Positions 1 through 9,956 of a DNA stretch of 64,000 nucleotides are shown in pieces. Each line of letters begins with the position of its first letter. Position 1 is the stretch's first letter. Source of the DNA: Turnera subulata (Eukaryota > Streptophyta > Magnoliopsida > Malpighiales > Passifloraceae); the NCBI GenBank assembly GCA_028386065.3, contig JAKUCV010003099.1:310087-374086 (forward strand). Direction: 5' to 3'. Made by a program: the position numbers and the translations under genes. The notes under the pieces are model-generated. The model ran no database searches. It saw only the letters and a list, made by a program, of their open reading frames with translations, and had not been told where the DNA came from.

Positions 1-687
1 AGGATACCACAATCCAACATTTATTGTGCCTACAAGGTATTTCATGATTCGTTTTATAGCCTTGAGATGGGACTCTCTAGGACAAGATTGAAACCTTGCA
101 CACAAGCACACACTAAACATGATATCCGGCCTACTTGCCGTAAGGTAAAGAAGTGAACCGATCATACCTCGATATTTCTTAATGTCAACTTCAATACCTT
201 TTTCATCTTTGTCCAAATGAATGGAAGTGCTCATTGGCGTGGCCATTTGCTTGGAATTGTCCATTTCAAAGCGCTTGAGCAGCTCCTTGCAATACTTGGA
301 TTGGGAGATGAATGTTCCTTCCTTCATTTGTTTGACTTGTAAATCGAGGAAGAATGTCAACTCACCCATCATGGACATCTCAAACTCATTGGTCATCATG
401 GTGGAAAATTCCTTGCACAAAGACTCATTAGTGGCACCAAAAATGATATCATCTACATAAATTTGAACCAAAAGGATGTTATGGTTTTTGTTCTTTATGA
501 ATAAGGTAGTGTCAACCTTGCCTCTATTGAACCCGTTGTCCAAAAGAAATTTACTCAAACGTTCATACCAAGCTCTTGGAGCTTGTTTGAGACCGTAAAG
601 AGCTTTCTTAAGTTTGAACACATGTTCGGGAAATGCATGATCTTCAAAACCAGGAGGTTGAGCAACATATACTTCTTCTTGAATAAA
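1..687 (-). pseudogene. pol: Copia RT, distal part in shifted frame
   Basis: The minus-strand translation continues the RT fingers and palm after the frameshift: [16 protein letters not shown], then the polymerase active site YVDDIIFG, then TASRPDIMFSVCLCARF near the window edge. It is open apart from the upstream shift. RNase H should follow beyond position 1. Confidence 0.85.
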
Positions 688-2678
688 CCATTTAGAAATG
701 CACTTTTAACATCCATTTGATATAATTTGAAGTTCATGGATGATGCAAATGCAAGCAAGAGACGAATGGCTTCTAGTCGTGCAACGGGTGCATATGTTTC
801 CTCAAAATCTATACCTTCTTCTTGATTATATCCTTTAGCTACTAACCTAGCTTTGTTTCCTGTTATTGTGCCACTTTCATCTAGTTTGTTTCTAAACACC
901 CATTTTGTGCCAATTATTGTATGATCAATGGGCCTTGGAACTAATTCCCAAACATCATTACGTTTGAATTGATTTAGCTCTTCTTGCATAGCCAAGGTCC
1001 AATGTTCATCATTAATTGCTTCTGAAATAGTTTTAGGCTCAATTTGTGAGACAAATGCGATGTGCCCTATGTTATCTCTAAGTGAATTTCGAGTACTTAC
1101 CCCGCGGTTGATATCACCTATTATCGTGTCAAGAGGATGATCTTTGGACTCTCTCAATGCTCTAGGTAATTCTTGGTTAATATCAACCGTTGTGTCTTGA
1201 ATGTCTTCCACAGGGTTTGGTTCTTCTTGTTGTGGCGTAGCCTCCATTTCTTGTTGAGATGTTGGTTCAGTTGGAGTGCCTCCTTTCTTCCAAGAGATGT
1301 TTTGCATTTCTTCTTCTTCCTCATCATTTAATGACATCTTCTCAAGTGTACCTACAAGATCATCACAAAAATCCTTTCTCGCCAAGCGAGTATCATTTTC
1401 TGCAAACACAACATGAGGGGATTCCTCAATACTTAAGGTACGTCTATTGAAGACTCTATACGCTTTGCTGCGCAATGAATAACCGAGAAAGATACCTTCA
1501 TCAGATTTTGCATCAAATTTTCCTAGATTATCTTTCCCATTATTATGGACAAAACATTTGCAACCAAAGACTCGTAGATGAGAAATGTTAGGCTTTCTTC
1601 CTTTGTATAATTCATAAGGTGTTTTCATGAGAATTGGCCTTATGATTGCTCGGTTTAACACATAGCAAGCCGTACTTACTGCATCAGCCCAGAAATACTT
1701 GGGAATTTTAGCCTCATTGAGCATTGTTCTTGCCATTTCCTCAAGACACCTATTCTTGCGTTCAACAACGCCATTTTGTTGTGGTGTCCGAGGGGCTGAG
1801 AAGTCATGCTCAATGCCATATTTATCACAAAATGCTGAAAATTGATTGTTTTCGAATTCACCTCCATGATCACTCCTAATGCAAGCAATTGAACAATCCT
1901 TTTCATTTTGAACTTTCTTGGCAAAACTCTTGAAAACACTAAATGCTTCACTTTTGTGAGTTAGAAACAAAGTCCAAGTGAATCTAGAGTAATCATCAAC
2001 AATTACAAAAGCATAATAATTTCCACCAAAACTTTTAACTTGTGAGGGACCAAATAGATCCATGTGCAAAAGTTGAAGCGGTCTAGATGTTGAGACAACG
2101 TTTTTGGAACTAAACGAGGCTCTCACTTGCTTCCCCTTTTGACATGCATTGCATATAGAGTCCTTTTCAAATTTAATCTTTGGAATACCAACTACTAAGT
2201 CTTGTGACACTAATTTGTTTAAGGTCTTCATGTTAACGTGAGCTATTCTACGATGCCATAACCACATATCATCTTCTTTGCTCATTAGACATTTTGAAAA
2301 TTTTGATGAAGACTCTTCTATGTTAACCATATAAATATTGTCAATTCTATCACCTTGTAGAATGATCTTATTATCACTAAGACGTTCTACGGTGCATGAC
2401 TTGGAATCAAAGATTACACGATTTCCCTTATCACATAATTGACTTATGCTTAAGAGGTTGTGTTTAAGACCCTTAACAAGTAAGACATTATCAATGGAGG
2501 AAGACTTATCTTTGCCAACCGAGCCAATGCCAATGATCTTTCCTTTGTTGTTGTCTCCAAAGACAACATTTCCTCCATTTGATGGCTTTATTTGCAAAAA
2601 TTTGGATGCGTCTCCGGTCATATGCTTGGAGCATCCGCTATCAAGGTACCAAAGTACACTTGATGCCTTCAAGCACAC
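555..2678 (-). CDS. pol: Copia Pol: protease, integrase and N-terminal RT (frameshifted)
   Basis: The 707-codon frame begins with the protease motif [11 protein letters not shown]. Integrase follows with an HHCC finger (WHRRIAH ... CNACQKG) and the catalytic D, D and E visible around MDLFGP, SDHGGEF and VVERKN. A linker then leads to the RT start ([21 protein letters not shown]). After KSAFLNG the frame is lost: the tail encoded by about 555-687 is out of frame, and typical RT sequence continues in the next frame to position 1. The shift maps to a short T run (minus strand) near 685-687. The ATG at 2678 is only the first Met in this frame; true expression probably needs frameshifting or splicing from gag. 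Confidence 0.92.
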   Translation of the reverse strand: MCLKASSVLWYLDSGCSKHMTGDASKFLQIKPSNGGNVVFGDNNKGKIIGIGSVGKDKSSSIDNVLLVKGLKHNLLSISQLCDKGNRVIFDSKSCTVERLSDNKIILQGDRIDNIYMVNIEESSSKFSKCLMSKEDDMWLWHRRIAHVNMKTLNKLVSQDLVVGIPKIKFEKDSICNACQKGKQVRASFSSKNVVSTSRPLQLLHMDLFGPSQVKSFGGNYYAFVIVDDYSRFTWTLFLTHKSEAFSVFKSFAKKVQNEKDCSIACIRSDHGGEFENNQFSAFCDKYGIEHDFSAPRTPQQNGVVERKNRCLEEMARTMLNEAKIPKYFWADAVSTACYVLNRAIIRPILMKTPYELYKGRKPNISHLRVFGCKCFVHNNGKDNLGKFDAKSDEGIFLGYSLRSKAYRVFNRRTLSIEESPHVVFAENDTRLARKDFCDDLVGTLEKMSLNDEEEEEMQNISWKKGGTPTEPTSQQEMEATPQQEEPNPVEDIQDTTVDINQELPRALRESKDHPLDTIIGDINRGVSTRNSLRDNIGHIAFVSQIEPKTISEAINDEHWTLAMQEELNQFKRNDVWELVPRPIDHTIIGTKWVFRNKLDESGTITGNKARLVAKGYNQEEGIDFEETYAPVARLEAIRLLLAFASSMNFKLYQMDVKSAFLNGLFKKKYMLLNLLVLKIMHFPNMCSNLRKLFTVSNKLQELGMNV

Positions 2679-2691
2679 CTACAAAAACAAA

Positions 2692-4455
2692 TCAATGAGA
2701 TTTAGGTACCCAAATCTTCTTGGGTCCTTGAGTGTTAGGTGCATATTGGTTATGAGCTTCTTCTTGAGCCCAATGCCTATGCCTAGTGAAACAAACAGGA
2801 GCAATATGTCCTATTCTATTGCAATAGTGACAAATGACATTTGGGTTATGCATTCTTCTAGGTTGATAGTAGTTACTATGTTTCCTATACTTATGCACAT
2901 TGCTCACTTGGTTTACCTTAGGTTGTACCTTAGGTTTCTTCGATTCTACTTTACGTCTTTTAGGTTCGTTCCTAAAACCTATTCCATGCCTAGTAGATTG
3001 CAAATTACCTAGCATAGAATTCAAATTTTTATGAGGAGTATTAAACTTCTTCAAGGTAGTTTCAAGTTGTTCAACTTGTTTCCTTAAAGGTATGCATGAT
3101 GAACATTCCTCTACACTCTTCTTTCCTAGCACCTTATTTTCATCCATTAGCTTCATATTTTCACATGCTAATTTTTCATTTTGTTCTTTTAAGGAGCCAC
3201 AAGATACACATTCTTTAGGTGTGTCTAGAGTCTTAATTTCTTGCTTAAGATTTTTGTTCTCAATAGACACATTTTCCATATCATTCTCCAATGTTATAAC
3301 TTGTTTCCTTAAACTCTTATTAACTTTGGAAATAGAAATGAATTCACCATAAAGCTCATCAAATGCATTTTGTAGTTCCTCAATTGAGACATTTTGAGAA
3401 GTGGTACTTACCTCTTCCGGTTCTTCCCTTGCCATAAGACATAGGTTCGCCGTTTCTTCTTCATCACTATCGGATGATTCGTCACCGGAGTCGCCTCCCC
3501 ATGATATGTATGCCCTTTGCTTCTTGTAGGACTTCTTCTCCTTTCCTTCCTTTGCTTTGGGGCATTTGGGCTTGATGTGCCCACTCTCTCCACACCCATA
3601 GCATTTGGGTGGCCCGGACATCTTTCTTCCTTTCTTTACAAATTCCTTCTTCATGAATTTGTGGAATTTGCGGATGACAAGTCCGAGTTCTTGATCATCA
3701 TCACTAGAGTCCGATTCGGAGAGTTCTTGTGTCTTCTTGGAGGCTTTGAGAGCTATTGTCTTCTTCTTTGATTCCTGCATAGAAGGCAAAGAGGGTTTAA
3801 GAATGGTAGTTTCATAAGTTATAAGATTACCTCTTAGACTATCAATCGTTGTGTTGTTGATGCCGATGTTTTCGTAGATGGCATCCGCCTTTGATCGCCA
3901 TTCGGGAGTGAGACTTCGAAGAACTTTTCTGACCAAGTCCTTGTCGGAGTAAACCTTCTTGAGAGCATGAAGCTCATTTATGATTTTGGAGAAGCGGTCG
4001 AACATCTCCTCAATTCCTTCATTCTCCTTCATACGAAAGAGTTCGTAATCTGCAGTGAGGGAGTCGATTTTGGCCTCTCGAACTTGATCGGTTCCTTCGT
4101 AGGTGACCTCCAGCTTATCCCACATCTCTTTTGCGGTTGTGCAGCAAGAGATTTTCCGATAATCGTCGGGATTGACTGCACAATAGAGCATGTTGATTGA
4201 TTTGGCATTGTTTTCAACCAATACAGTGTCTGCAGCATCGTACTCCTCCTCCGTCTTTGGAACTTCGACTTCACCAACTTTCTTCTTCGGAATTTGCTCT
4301 CCAACCTTCATGATTCGCCAAAGAGCATAGTTGCTGGATTGGAGGAAAATTCTCATCCTCTCCTTCCAGTAGCTGTAATTTGTGCCATCAAAGTACGGTG
4401 GACGGACGGTTGAGTGTCCTTCGACAATCCCTGCATGATTACTTGAAGAAGCCAT
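2692..4455 (-). CDS. gag: Copia Gag polyprotein with two CCHC zinc knuckles
   Basis: This 587-aa nucleocapsid/capsid precursor would package the element's RNA into virus-like particles. It starts at the first ATG after the PBS. Residues 1-50 hold the YFDGTNYSYWK motif typical of copia gag N termini, and the central part (about 60-230) is UBN2-like helical. A CCHC knuckle lies at about 285-298 (CYGCGESGHIKPKC), followed by an acidic stretch. A long coiled-coil region spans about 355-500, and a second knuckle lies at about 542-555 (CHYCNRIGHIAPVC). It ends WVPKSH-stop. Pol follows 13 nt later in the +1 frame. Extra coiled-coil length and the second knuckle are features of the SIRE-like group. 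No internal stop is present. Confidence 0.93.
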   Translation of the reverse strand: MASSSNHAGIVEGHSTVRPPYFDGTNYSYWKERMRIFLQSSNYALWRIMKVGEQIPKKKVGEVEVPKTEEEYDAADTVLVENNAKSINMLYCAVNPDDYRKISCCTTAKEMWDKLEVTYEGTDQVREAKIDSLTADYELFRMKENEGIEEMFDRFSKIINELHALKKVYSDKDLVRKVLRSLTPEWRSKADAIYENIGINNTTIDSLRGNLITYETTILKPSLPSMQESKKKTIALKASKKTQELSESDSSDDDQELGLVIRKFHKFMKKEFVKKGRKMSGPPKCYGCGESGHIKPKCPKAKEGKEKKSYKKQRAYISWGGDSGDESSDSDEEETANLCLMAREEPEEVSTTSQNVSIEELQNAFDELYGEFISISKVNKSLRKQVITLENDMENVSIENKNLKQEIKTLDTPKECVSCGSLKEQNEKLACENMKLMDENKVLGKKSVEECSSCIPLRKQVEQLETTLKKFNTPHKNLNSMLGNLQSTRHGIGFRNEPKRRKVESKKPKVQPKVNQVSNVHKYRKHSNYYQPRRMHNPNVICHYCNRIGHIAPVCFTRHRHWAQEEAHNQYAPNTQGPKKIWVPKSH

Positions 4456-4496
4456 GGAAGATTTCCTCTCAAACGGTTAAGTCTTCAGAGAGTTAG

Positions 4497-4508
4497 GCTC
4501 CGCTACCA
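4497..4508 (-). other. Primer-binding site, Met-tRNA type
   Basis: The minus strand reads TGGTAGCGGAGC two bases after the LTR end. This resembles the initiator Met-tRNA PBS usual in plant copia elements (TGGTATCAGAGC). The same variant is found in the unrelated element at 24310-24321. Confidence 0.85.
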
Positions 4509-5053
4509 ATTGTTAGGAACAATAGACTTAAGCTAGAGGGGGGGTGAATAGCTTATGATCGAAAATTAAAAACTTTGCAGGAAATGAAGTGCGGAATTGA
4601 AAAATAGAAGGACACAAGAGATTTTTATACTGGTTCACACACAACTAATTTGTGGCTAATCCAGTCCTTCAAGATACACTTGAAGAGTTCACTATCTACC
4701 GTTAAGCTTCCGGGTGCTTAACAAACCGTTTACAGCCTAGGAATTCTAATCACAAGAATCCTACACACTTGCTTGAAGATACCTCACTTCAAGACTTCTC
4801 TCAAGGAAAGAAAATCACTCTTCCTATGAGTAGCTACAAGGGAACAAACCTCCCTTTCAGTGTATGAACAACACTATAAAGATTACTCAAACAAAAGCTC
4901 TCTCAAGAGTAGGTATGAGTTACAATTAAGCACTAATAAGGCAACTCTCAATAATCTCAAAGGAATTGGCTCTTAAACTTGATTGAATGTTTTGCAATGA
5001 ATGATGAATGAAATAGAGAGTTGATTGGTTGATAAACACAGCTAAAAATGCTC

Positions 5054-5061
5054 AATATATA
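5054..5061 (-). promoter_or_regulatory. Putative TATA box of the copia LTR
   Basis: The minus strand reads CTATATATTGAGC here, about 815 bp from the LTR 5' end and downstream of the palindrome array. It is the clearest TATA-like site in this LTR. The transcription start is not established. Confidence 0.45.
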
Positions 5062-5158
5062 GCTCTGAAAAGTCATGGAGCCGTTTGAAATCCACCCAAG
5101 AAAAACACCTTTAAGCAAAGCTTAGTGGGTGCTGAAAAGTTGTCTGGACCATGCCTTA

Positions 5159-5576
5159 AACATCGATGTTTTAAAGGAGAACATCGATGTTTTGCCCATA
5201 AAATTTGAATTTTGGGCTAACGGTAACTAAAACATCGATGTTCTGAATCCAAACATCGATGTTATTTTGGTTCGGCAAAATTCTTTTGAAACAGGTTTAT
5301 GCAAGAACATCGATGTTGGAAAATGAAACATCGATGTTTTGTGAAACATCGATGTTTGATTAGCCAACATCGATGTTTTTTGGCTTCGGCAAAATTCTAT
5401 TTCTAAGACAAGTTTTCATGAACATCGATGTTGGATTGGAAACATCGATGTTTTGACCAACGGTCACAAGAACATCGATGTTTTGTAATCCAACATCGAT
5501 GTTTTAGAGCTACTGCCAATATTTTGAAAAACTTGAAAAACAGAACATCGATGTTTGCTTTCACAACATCGATGTT
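5159..5576. repeat. Array of 14 identical palindromes AACATCGATGTT in the LTR U3
   Basis: Fourteen exact copies of AACATCGATGTT occur in 418 bp, grouped roughly as pairs 16-30 bp apart with divergent spacers. The spacers include a repeated TTCGGCAAAATTCT-type block. Each 12-mer is its own reverse complement. The array lies 100-520 bp upstream of the putative TATA box on the minus strand, the usual place for transcription-factor sites in U3. The function is inferred from position only. Confidence 0.95.
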
Positions 5577-5875
5577 TTGGACTAAAAACACAACTTTATG
5601 TTTGAAAGCATGCTTATGAATTGTATGAATGAAATGTGTTTTGTTTGAGCCAATGCCTAAGAGAAGTTGAGTGTTTTTACCTTGTACAAATAGGTCCTAA
5701 CTTCTCTTGCTCTTCTTTGCACTTCAACTCTTGATCATATCTTCACTTGAATTCTTGATCACTTTGGTTGAGTACTTATTTGCTTGATTTCTTTTTGCTT
5801 CATCTTGGTTATGATCTTGGTTTGTCATTTATCAAAACCTGTAATAAGTGAACCATGAAGACATAGGTTCTAACA

Positions 5876-6282
5876 AGCAGGTAGAGAGAGTTGGGAGAGA
5901 GTGCAGAAGGGGCGAGAGAGAGAGAGACATACCTCGAGTGCGTTTCTTGCCTCTTATTTTCCGTTTATATACGGCGTGGGCGTTTGGGCATTTCGGAAAA
6001 TGAGCGGGGGTAAAACAGTCACGCAAACAGTGTAGTCCCTGGGATGGGACTCCGTCCCTCCCCTTTCCTTGGGACGAAAAAATTCGACTTTGTCCCGAGT
6101 TTTTTGGACTCGCGTCCCGCGTGAACTGTCTGTCCACCGTTCCAAACATCCCGCCTTTGGGACTCAGTCCCAACGCGCCTGTCCCTGTCCCAAGAACCAA
6201 ACGCACCCAAAGGGATCAACTTTTTATTACAATATAATAAGGAGACCAATCACATATTTAATCTATTTTTACACTTGCAATG
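5876..6282. other. Intergenic DNA, no gene seen
   Basis: It begins with GA microsatellite (about 5912-5927). The stretch 5985-6210 is rich in short GGGAC/GTCCC inverted words and ends near CCAAACGCACCC. Such sequence is often part of non-autonomous hAT- or PIF-like elements, but no paired termini or TSD could be fixed. Overlapping ORFs here look random. Confidence 0.4.
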
Positions 6283-6842
6283 AATTTTTATGGATTTTTT
6301 TTTTGTGAAATGAGGGATGTTATTAAATTAACTAATAAAGTCAAGGGCTACAAGGGCACCCATAGCATCAGCTAAGACATGCGCCATACACAACTCAGGG
6401 GGAGAGTCATAAACTACTAGGCCCTTATGTAAAGTTAGGGCCTTCTTTGCTAAGCTATCAGCTACAAATTTAGCTTCTCGGTATATATGAGTGAACGTCA
6501 CAGACCAAGGGGCTTGGAGGAGGTGGCGGATGCAGTCCATCAACGGGAGCGAGGTAAAGCGATTCTGTCGCTTATGGAGAATGAGCTCAAGAACCTCTTT
6601 ATTGTCCAGTTCGATATCCAAATCAGTCAGACCCATGTTACGAGCCAAGGTTAATACATCATAGATTGCCCATAGTTCGGAAATAAAGGGTCCGCAGGGA
6701 CGAATGCTATGTGCGAAGCCTTGTATCCAGTTGCCATTGGAGTCTCTAATGACTCCGCCTGCGCCAGAGCCACCTGAAGCAGGGTAGAAGGAACCGTCAG
6801 TGTTCGCCTTCAGTCGACCTGAAGGTAATTTTTATGGATTTT
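6283..6842 (-). mobile_element. 5'-truncated LINE insertion with perfect 16-bp TSD
   Basis: AATTTTTATGGATTTT occurs at 6283-6298 and again at 6827-6842. Between them lies 528 bp that, on the minus strand, begins inside an RNase H reading frame and ends in a short poly(A) (T run at 6299-6304 on the plus strand). A 5' truncation, a 3' A tail and a long TSD are the signature of target-primed reverse transcription. Confidence 0.9.
6328..6822 (-). pseudogene. LINE ORF2 C-terminal RNase H-like domain (fragment)
   Basis: An open frame of about 165 codons enters from the truncated 5' end with no start codon of its own. It has the plant LINE RNase H layout: first catalytic Asp in NTDGSF, Glu in ISELWAIYD, Asp in IELDNKE, and a last Asp in FVADSLAKKA. 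The frame ends with a stop at 6328 just before the poly(A). The four acidic residues are kept, which implies a recent insertion, but without EN and RT domains it has no mobile function. Confidence 0.85.
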
Positions 6843-8464
6843 GATCCCTATATTCCATAATAATCATGAATTTTAGTAAGTAGGTTGACTAAGTTTGCTT
6901 CATACCACGTGTCATTGATTTAGCTTGCCACATTGATGGATGGGCCCTAAGAATACTGGGCGGATCCGTGTGACCTGAATTCGATAAAAACTATTCTACT
7001 AGTGCCTAGTCTATACATATACATAAAGTTGAATAACTTGGAATTTTGACATTTGTCAAAATTCCACCCAAGTAGCACACACATTCACACACCAAAGATA
7101 ACTCTAATATGGTACAATTCTACTTGTATTGGCCCACAGTTTTTAATACTACTTTTTGGTAATTCTCTTATAACATTATCATATTTAGTCCTAATAATTT
7201 ATAAATATTTTTAAAAATATCCCTTTCACTTAATACTATAATTTAAGTTGGTACAAGCGAGTTTTCGGACATGACACGTGGCACATCCCAAAACAACCTT
7301 GCTCTAACTTTAGTATGTGGTATCCACTAAAATTGGTATAATGGAATTTTTGGGATGGTTTTGCAAAAACTCATAGCAACTCTTCGTGTCTATCGTTTTT
7401 TTAATGCCAAAATCTTTTCCTATTTATATTGACCACTAGTTTCCAACTGCATTCTTTAAGGTATTTTTTTCCAACATATTATTTATATTTTTAGACATAA
7501 TAAATATTTTTTTAGAATTATAATAAATATACTTCTAATGCCAAACTAAGTAATTATAAAGAAAGATGTGACATGAAACCGGTAGTTAATTAATTAGTGG
7601 GGAGAAAAAAAATGGTTTCTTATGATACATGGAGTTTTTATAATATCAAAGGTTTGATCCTGTTCTCACTAATATTAGATTCAGAATTCAAATTAATCCA
7701 TGTGCCATGTTTTAAATATTTTTTTCTTGGATCTCATGAGAATTTATGATAATATTTCAATAATTATATTACATGAACTTAAAAGATTGAGATGAGTTGT
7801 TATGTGTTTATTTAATTATATAATTCTCTCAATTATAGACCTTGTAATTACTTCTTGATTTGTTGTGAGGGTGTAATTATTTCTATATACGGCTCTTTTC
7901 TAAACCACCTTATGATCTCATTTGTGAGTGTGTTATTCCTTTTCTATTGATCTTTTCTACATCCAGTATGACGTAGTGTAAGAAAAAATTTGCAGTGTGT
8001 GGTTTTATATGTTAATTGTCAAATCCTTTCGGAAAATTAAGAAGCTCGAGAAGAAATGCAAAAATTATGGATAATTTTTTATTAGGCAATATTTCTTAAG
8101 TGCGAGAGGAATAATGCTAAGTTAATGGGATGGAGACTACCGAAATAGGTATTGATATGCAATATACATCCCAAGAGAATTGGTATTGGGTGCATGAGTC
8201 TGTAAGAAAATATAACAAGTACTAATTTTTTATTAACAATTAGTTAGCCAACCAAATAAAATCTATTCAAAAATATTAAAGTTGATATAGGAATATTTTT
8301 GTGAAGTTGGACGTGGAACAAAGGAAAGGATGCTGACAAAATGAAATATTTGTTAATTATAAGATTAATAGTAAAAAAAAAAACACTAATAAAAATATGC
8401 TTTTTTAAAATGCTAAAATAAAATATGAGTTTATCGGATTATTTATTCCTCTCAAAAGAAAATG
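6843..8464. other. AT-rich intergenic DNA, no gene seen
   Basis: No credible ORF, RNA gene or paired repeat termini were found. The sequence is AT-rich with short homopolymer runs. It separates the LINE stub from the next LINE. Confidence 0.6.
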
Positions 8465-8676
8465 TTTCCCCCTACCTCTTCTATGGAAGTGCCTATGGAA
8501 GAAGTTGCTGCAAAGAGTTCTGATACTCCAGCCTGTACAAGAGATACAAGGGACCACCCTTCGGAGGATATGAGTGTTGAGCCAAGTCCGGGTACCACTG
8601 AGGGAGTGTTATCTCCCCTCTCTAGTTAATTGTTGTTCTAGCCTGCTTATGGCACCCCTCTTTCTATTCTTCCATG

Positions 8677-9527
8677 ATTCCTATCATGATTTCGAATTGC
8701 CAGGGGGTTGGTAAGCCAGTAGAAGCGAGAGGCTTTGATGGTGGGATTTGGTTCCTATCATGATTTGTTCGTTTGTGTAAGGATTTTTGTAAAACCAACA
8801 ATCCAGAGCTAGTTGTCATTGTGGAGCCCCAGATCAGTGGCCGTAAAGCCGATTTTCTGATCAAGAAGTTAGGATTCACGAACTCCCACTGGGTAGAAGC
8901 GAGAGGCTTTGCTGGTGGGAGTTGGTTGCTATGGGATGTGGCGAAGGTGGAAGTCGAGGTCTTGTTTAACCACCCACAGTTTGTCCATACTAGGGTGGTT
9001 ACAGACAATACTTCTTTTCTGTTCATAGGTGTCTATGGTAGCCCCCAGGTAAGATGGCGGAAATTCCTATGGAGGAACTTGGAAGCTATAGCGGAATCCA
9101 TCAACGAACCTTGGATGGTAGCAGGGGACTTCAACGCCATACTTTTAGGCACAGAAAGGCGGACTTTGTTGGGTTACCCGGGTCAGGCCCACTCTCTTTT
9201 GTGGATTGTTTGTTGAAAACTAGCTTGCTGGATATGGGCTTTGCTGGTTGCAAATTTACCTGGTGTAGTGGCACACACAGAGCACGGCTGGATAGGTTCA
9301 TTTGTAATAGCAGTTGGAGACTCCTGTATCCCGAAGCCTCTGTCATCCATCTCCCCAGATTGGGGTCTGACCACTGCCCAGTATTGTTAAAATCGGGTGT
9401 CCCAACCCCTCCCTCCTCCAAGCGCCCGTTTAGATTCTTGGCTACCTGGCAAACTCACCCAGATTTTGCCTGCTTTGTGGCTGAAAGCTGGGATGTGGCT
9501 AGAAAGTACCAGGATGCGGTGCAGTAA
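8677..9527 (+). pseudogene. LINE endonuclease (EEP family), broken
   Basis: The N terminus reads MIPIMISNCQGVGKP, the start of an endonuclease/exonuclease/phosphatase domain, with the usual W before N missing. Then comes the catalytic Glu in VVIVEPQISG, the GDFN motif near 9127-9138, and SDHCPVL near 9367 (catalytic D-H pair). An in-frame stop follows a local duplication at 8719-8765. A frameshift near 9150-9180 separates GDFNAIL from the downstream LDMGFAGCKFTW segment. Motif order and length match plant L1-type ORF2. It would nick target DNA if intact; this copy is dead. Confidence 0.85.
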
Positions 9528-9956
9528 TTTTCTAAAAAGGTCCAGGTGTGGAATAAAGAAGAATTTGGCAATATCCACCTAAGGAAGAGGCGTCTTTTGG
9601 CCAGACTTGCAGGCATATAGAGATTCTTGGAAAATAGGCCCTCGACTTTTTTGTCCAACCTGGAAAAGGAGTTAAGGTTGGAACTAGAAGTTGTCCTTCT
9701 GTAGGAGGAGTTATTATGGATGCAAAAATCTAAAAGACAGTGGGTCCAAGATGGAGATAGAAATACCAAATATTTCCGTACATCTGCGATTATCAGGCGC
9801 AAGAAAAACAAGATAGAGGCACTTAAGGATGATAGTGGTGTATGGCAACATGACCCCGTGGAAGTATAAGCCTTATTTACCACTTATTTCCAGAGATTAT
9901 TTTGTGAAGAGAACTCGGCTGCCTATATTTTCCCTCTCCTCCACGGTTTTCTACCC

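Larger units (their letters stand above)
1..5875 (-). mobile_element. Ty1/copia LTR retrotransposon, Sirevirus-like, truncated by the window edge
   Basis: Read on the minus strand, the order is LTR (5875-4511), primer-binding site, gag (4455-2692), then pol as protease, integrase and reverse transcriptase (2678-1). Integrase before RT is the copia order. RNase H and the second LTR lie outside the window to the left. The long gag with two CCHC knuckles, the Met-tRNA-type PBS and the 1.37-kb LTR suggest the SIRE/Maximus lineage; that assignment is inference. Gag is open throughout, while pol carries one frameshift, so this copy looks fairly young but not autonomous as it stands. The base pairs just outside the LTR at 5876-5880 (AGCAG) would be the TSD; its partner is not in the window. 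Confidence 0.93.
4511..5875 (-). repeat. 5' LTR of the copia element
   Basis: On the minus strand it starts TGTTAGAACC at 5875 and ends TTCCTAACA at 4511, so it has the TG...CA termini of an LTR and a length of 1365 bp. It is followed directly by a primer-binding site. A TATA-like box lies near 5054-5061, and 14 copies of a 12-bp palindrome lie upstream of it in the U3 part. The 3' portion contains a run of C residues on the minus strand near 4540, a sequence type common at the ends of plant copia LTRs. Confidence 0.93.

Noticed and set aside
2446..3012. 188-codon plus-strand ORF
   Set aside because: Antisense shadow of copia gag/pol, which has clear motifs on the minus strand.
5159..5576. 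CRISPR-like or tRNA-like array
   Set aside because: Palindromic 12-mers within an LTR; spacers too short and irregular.
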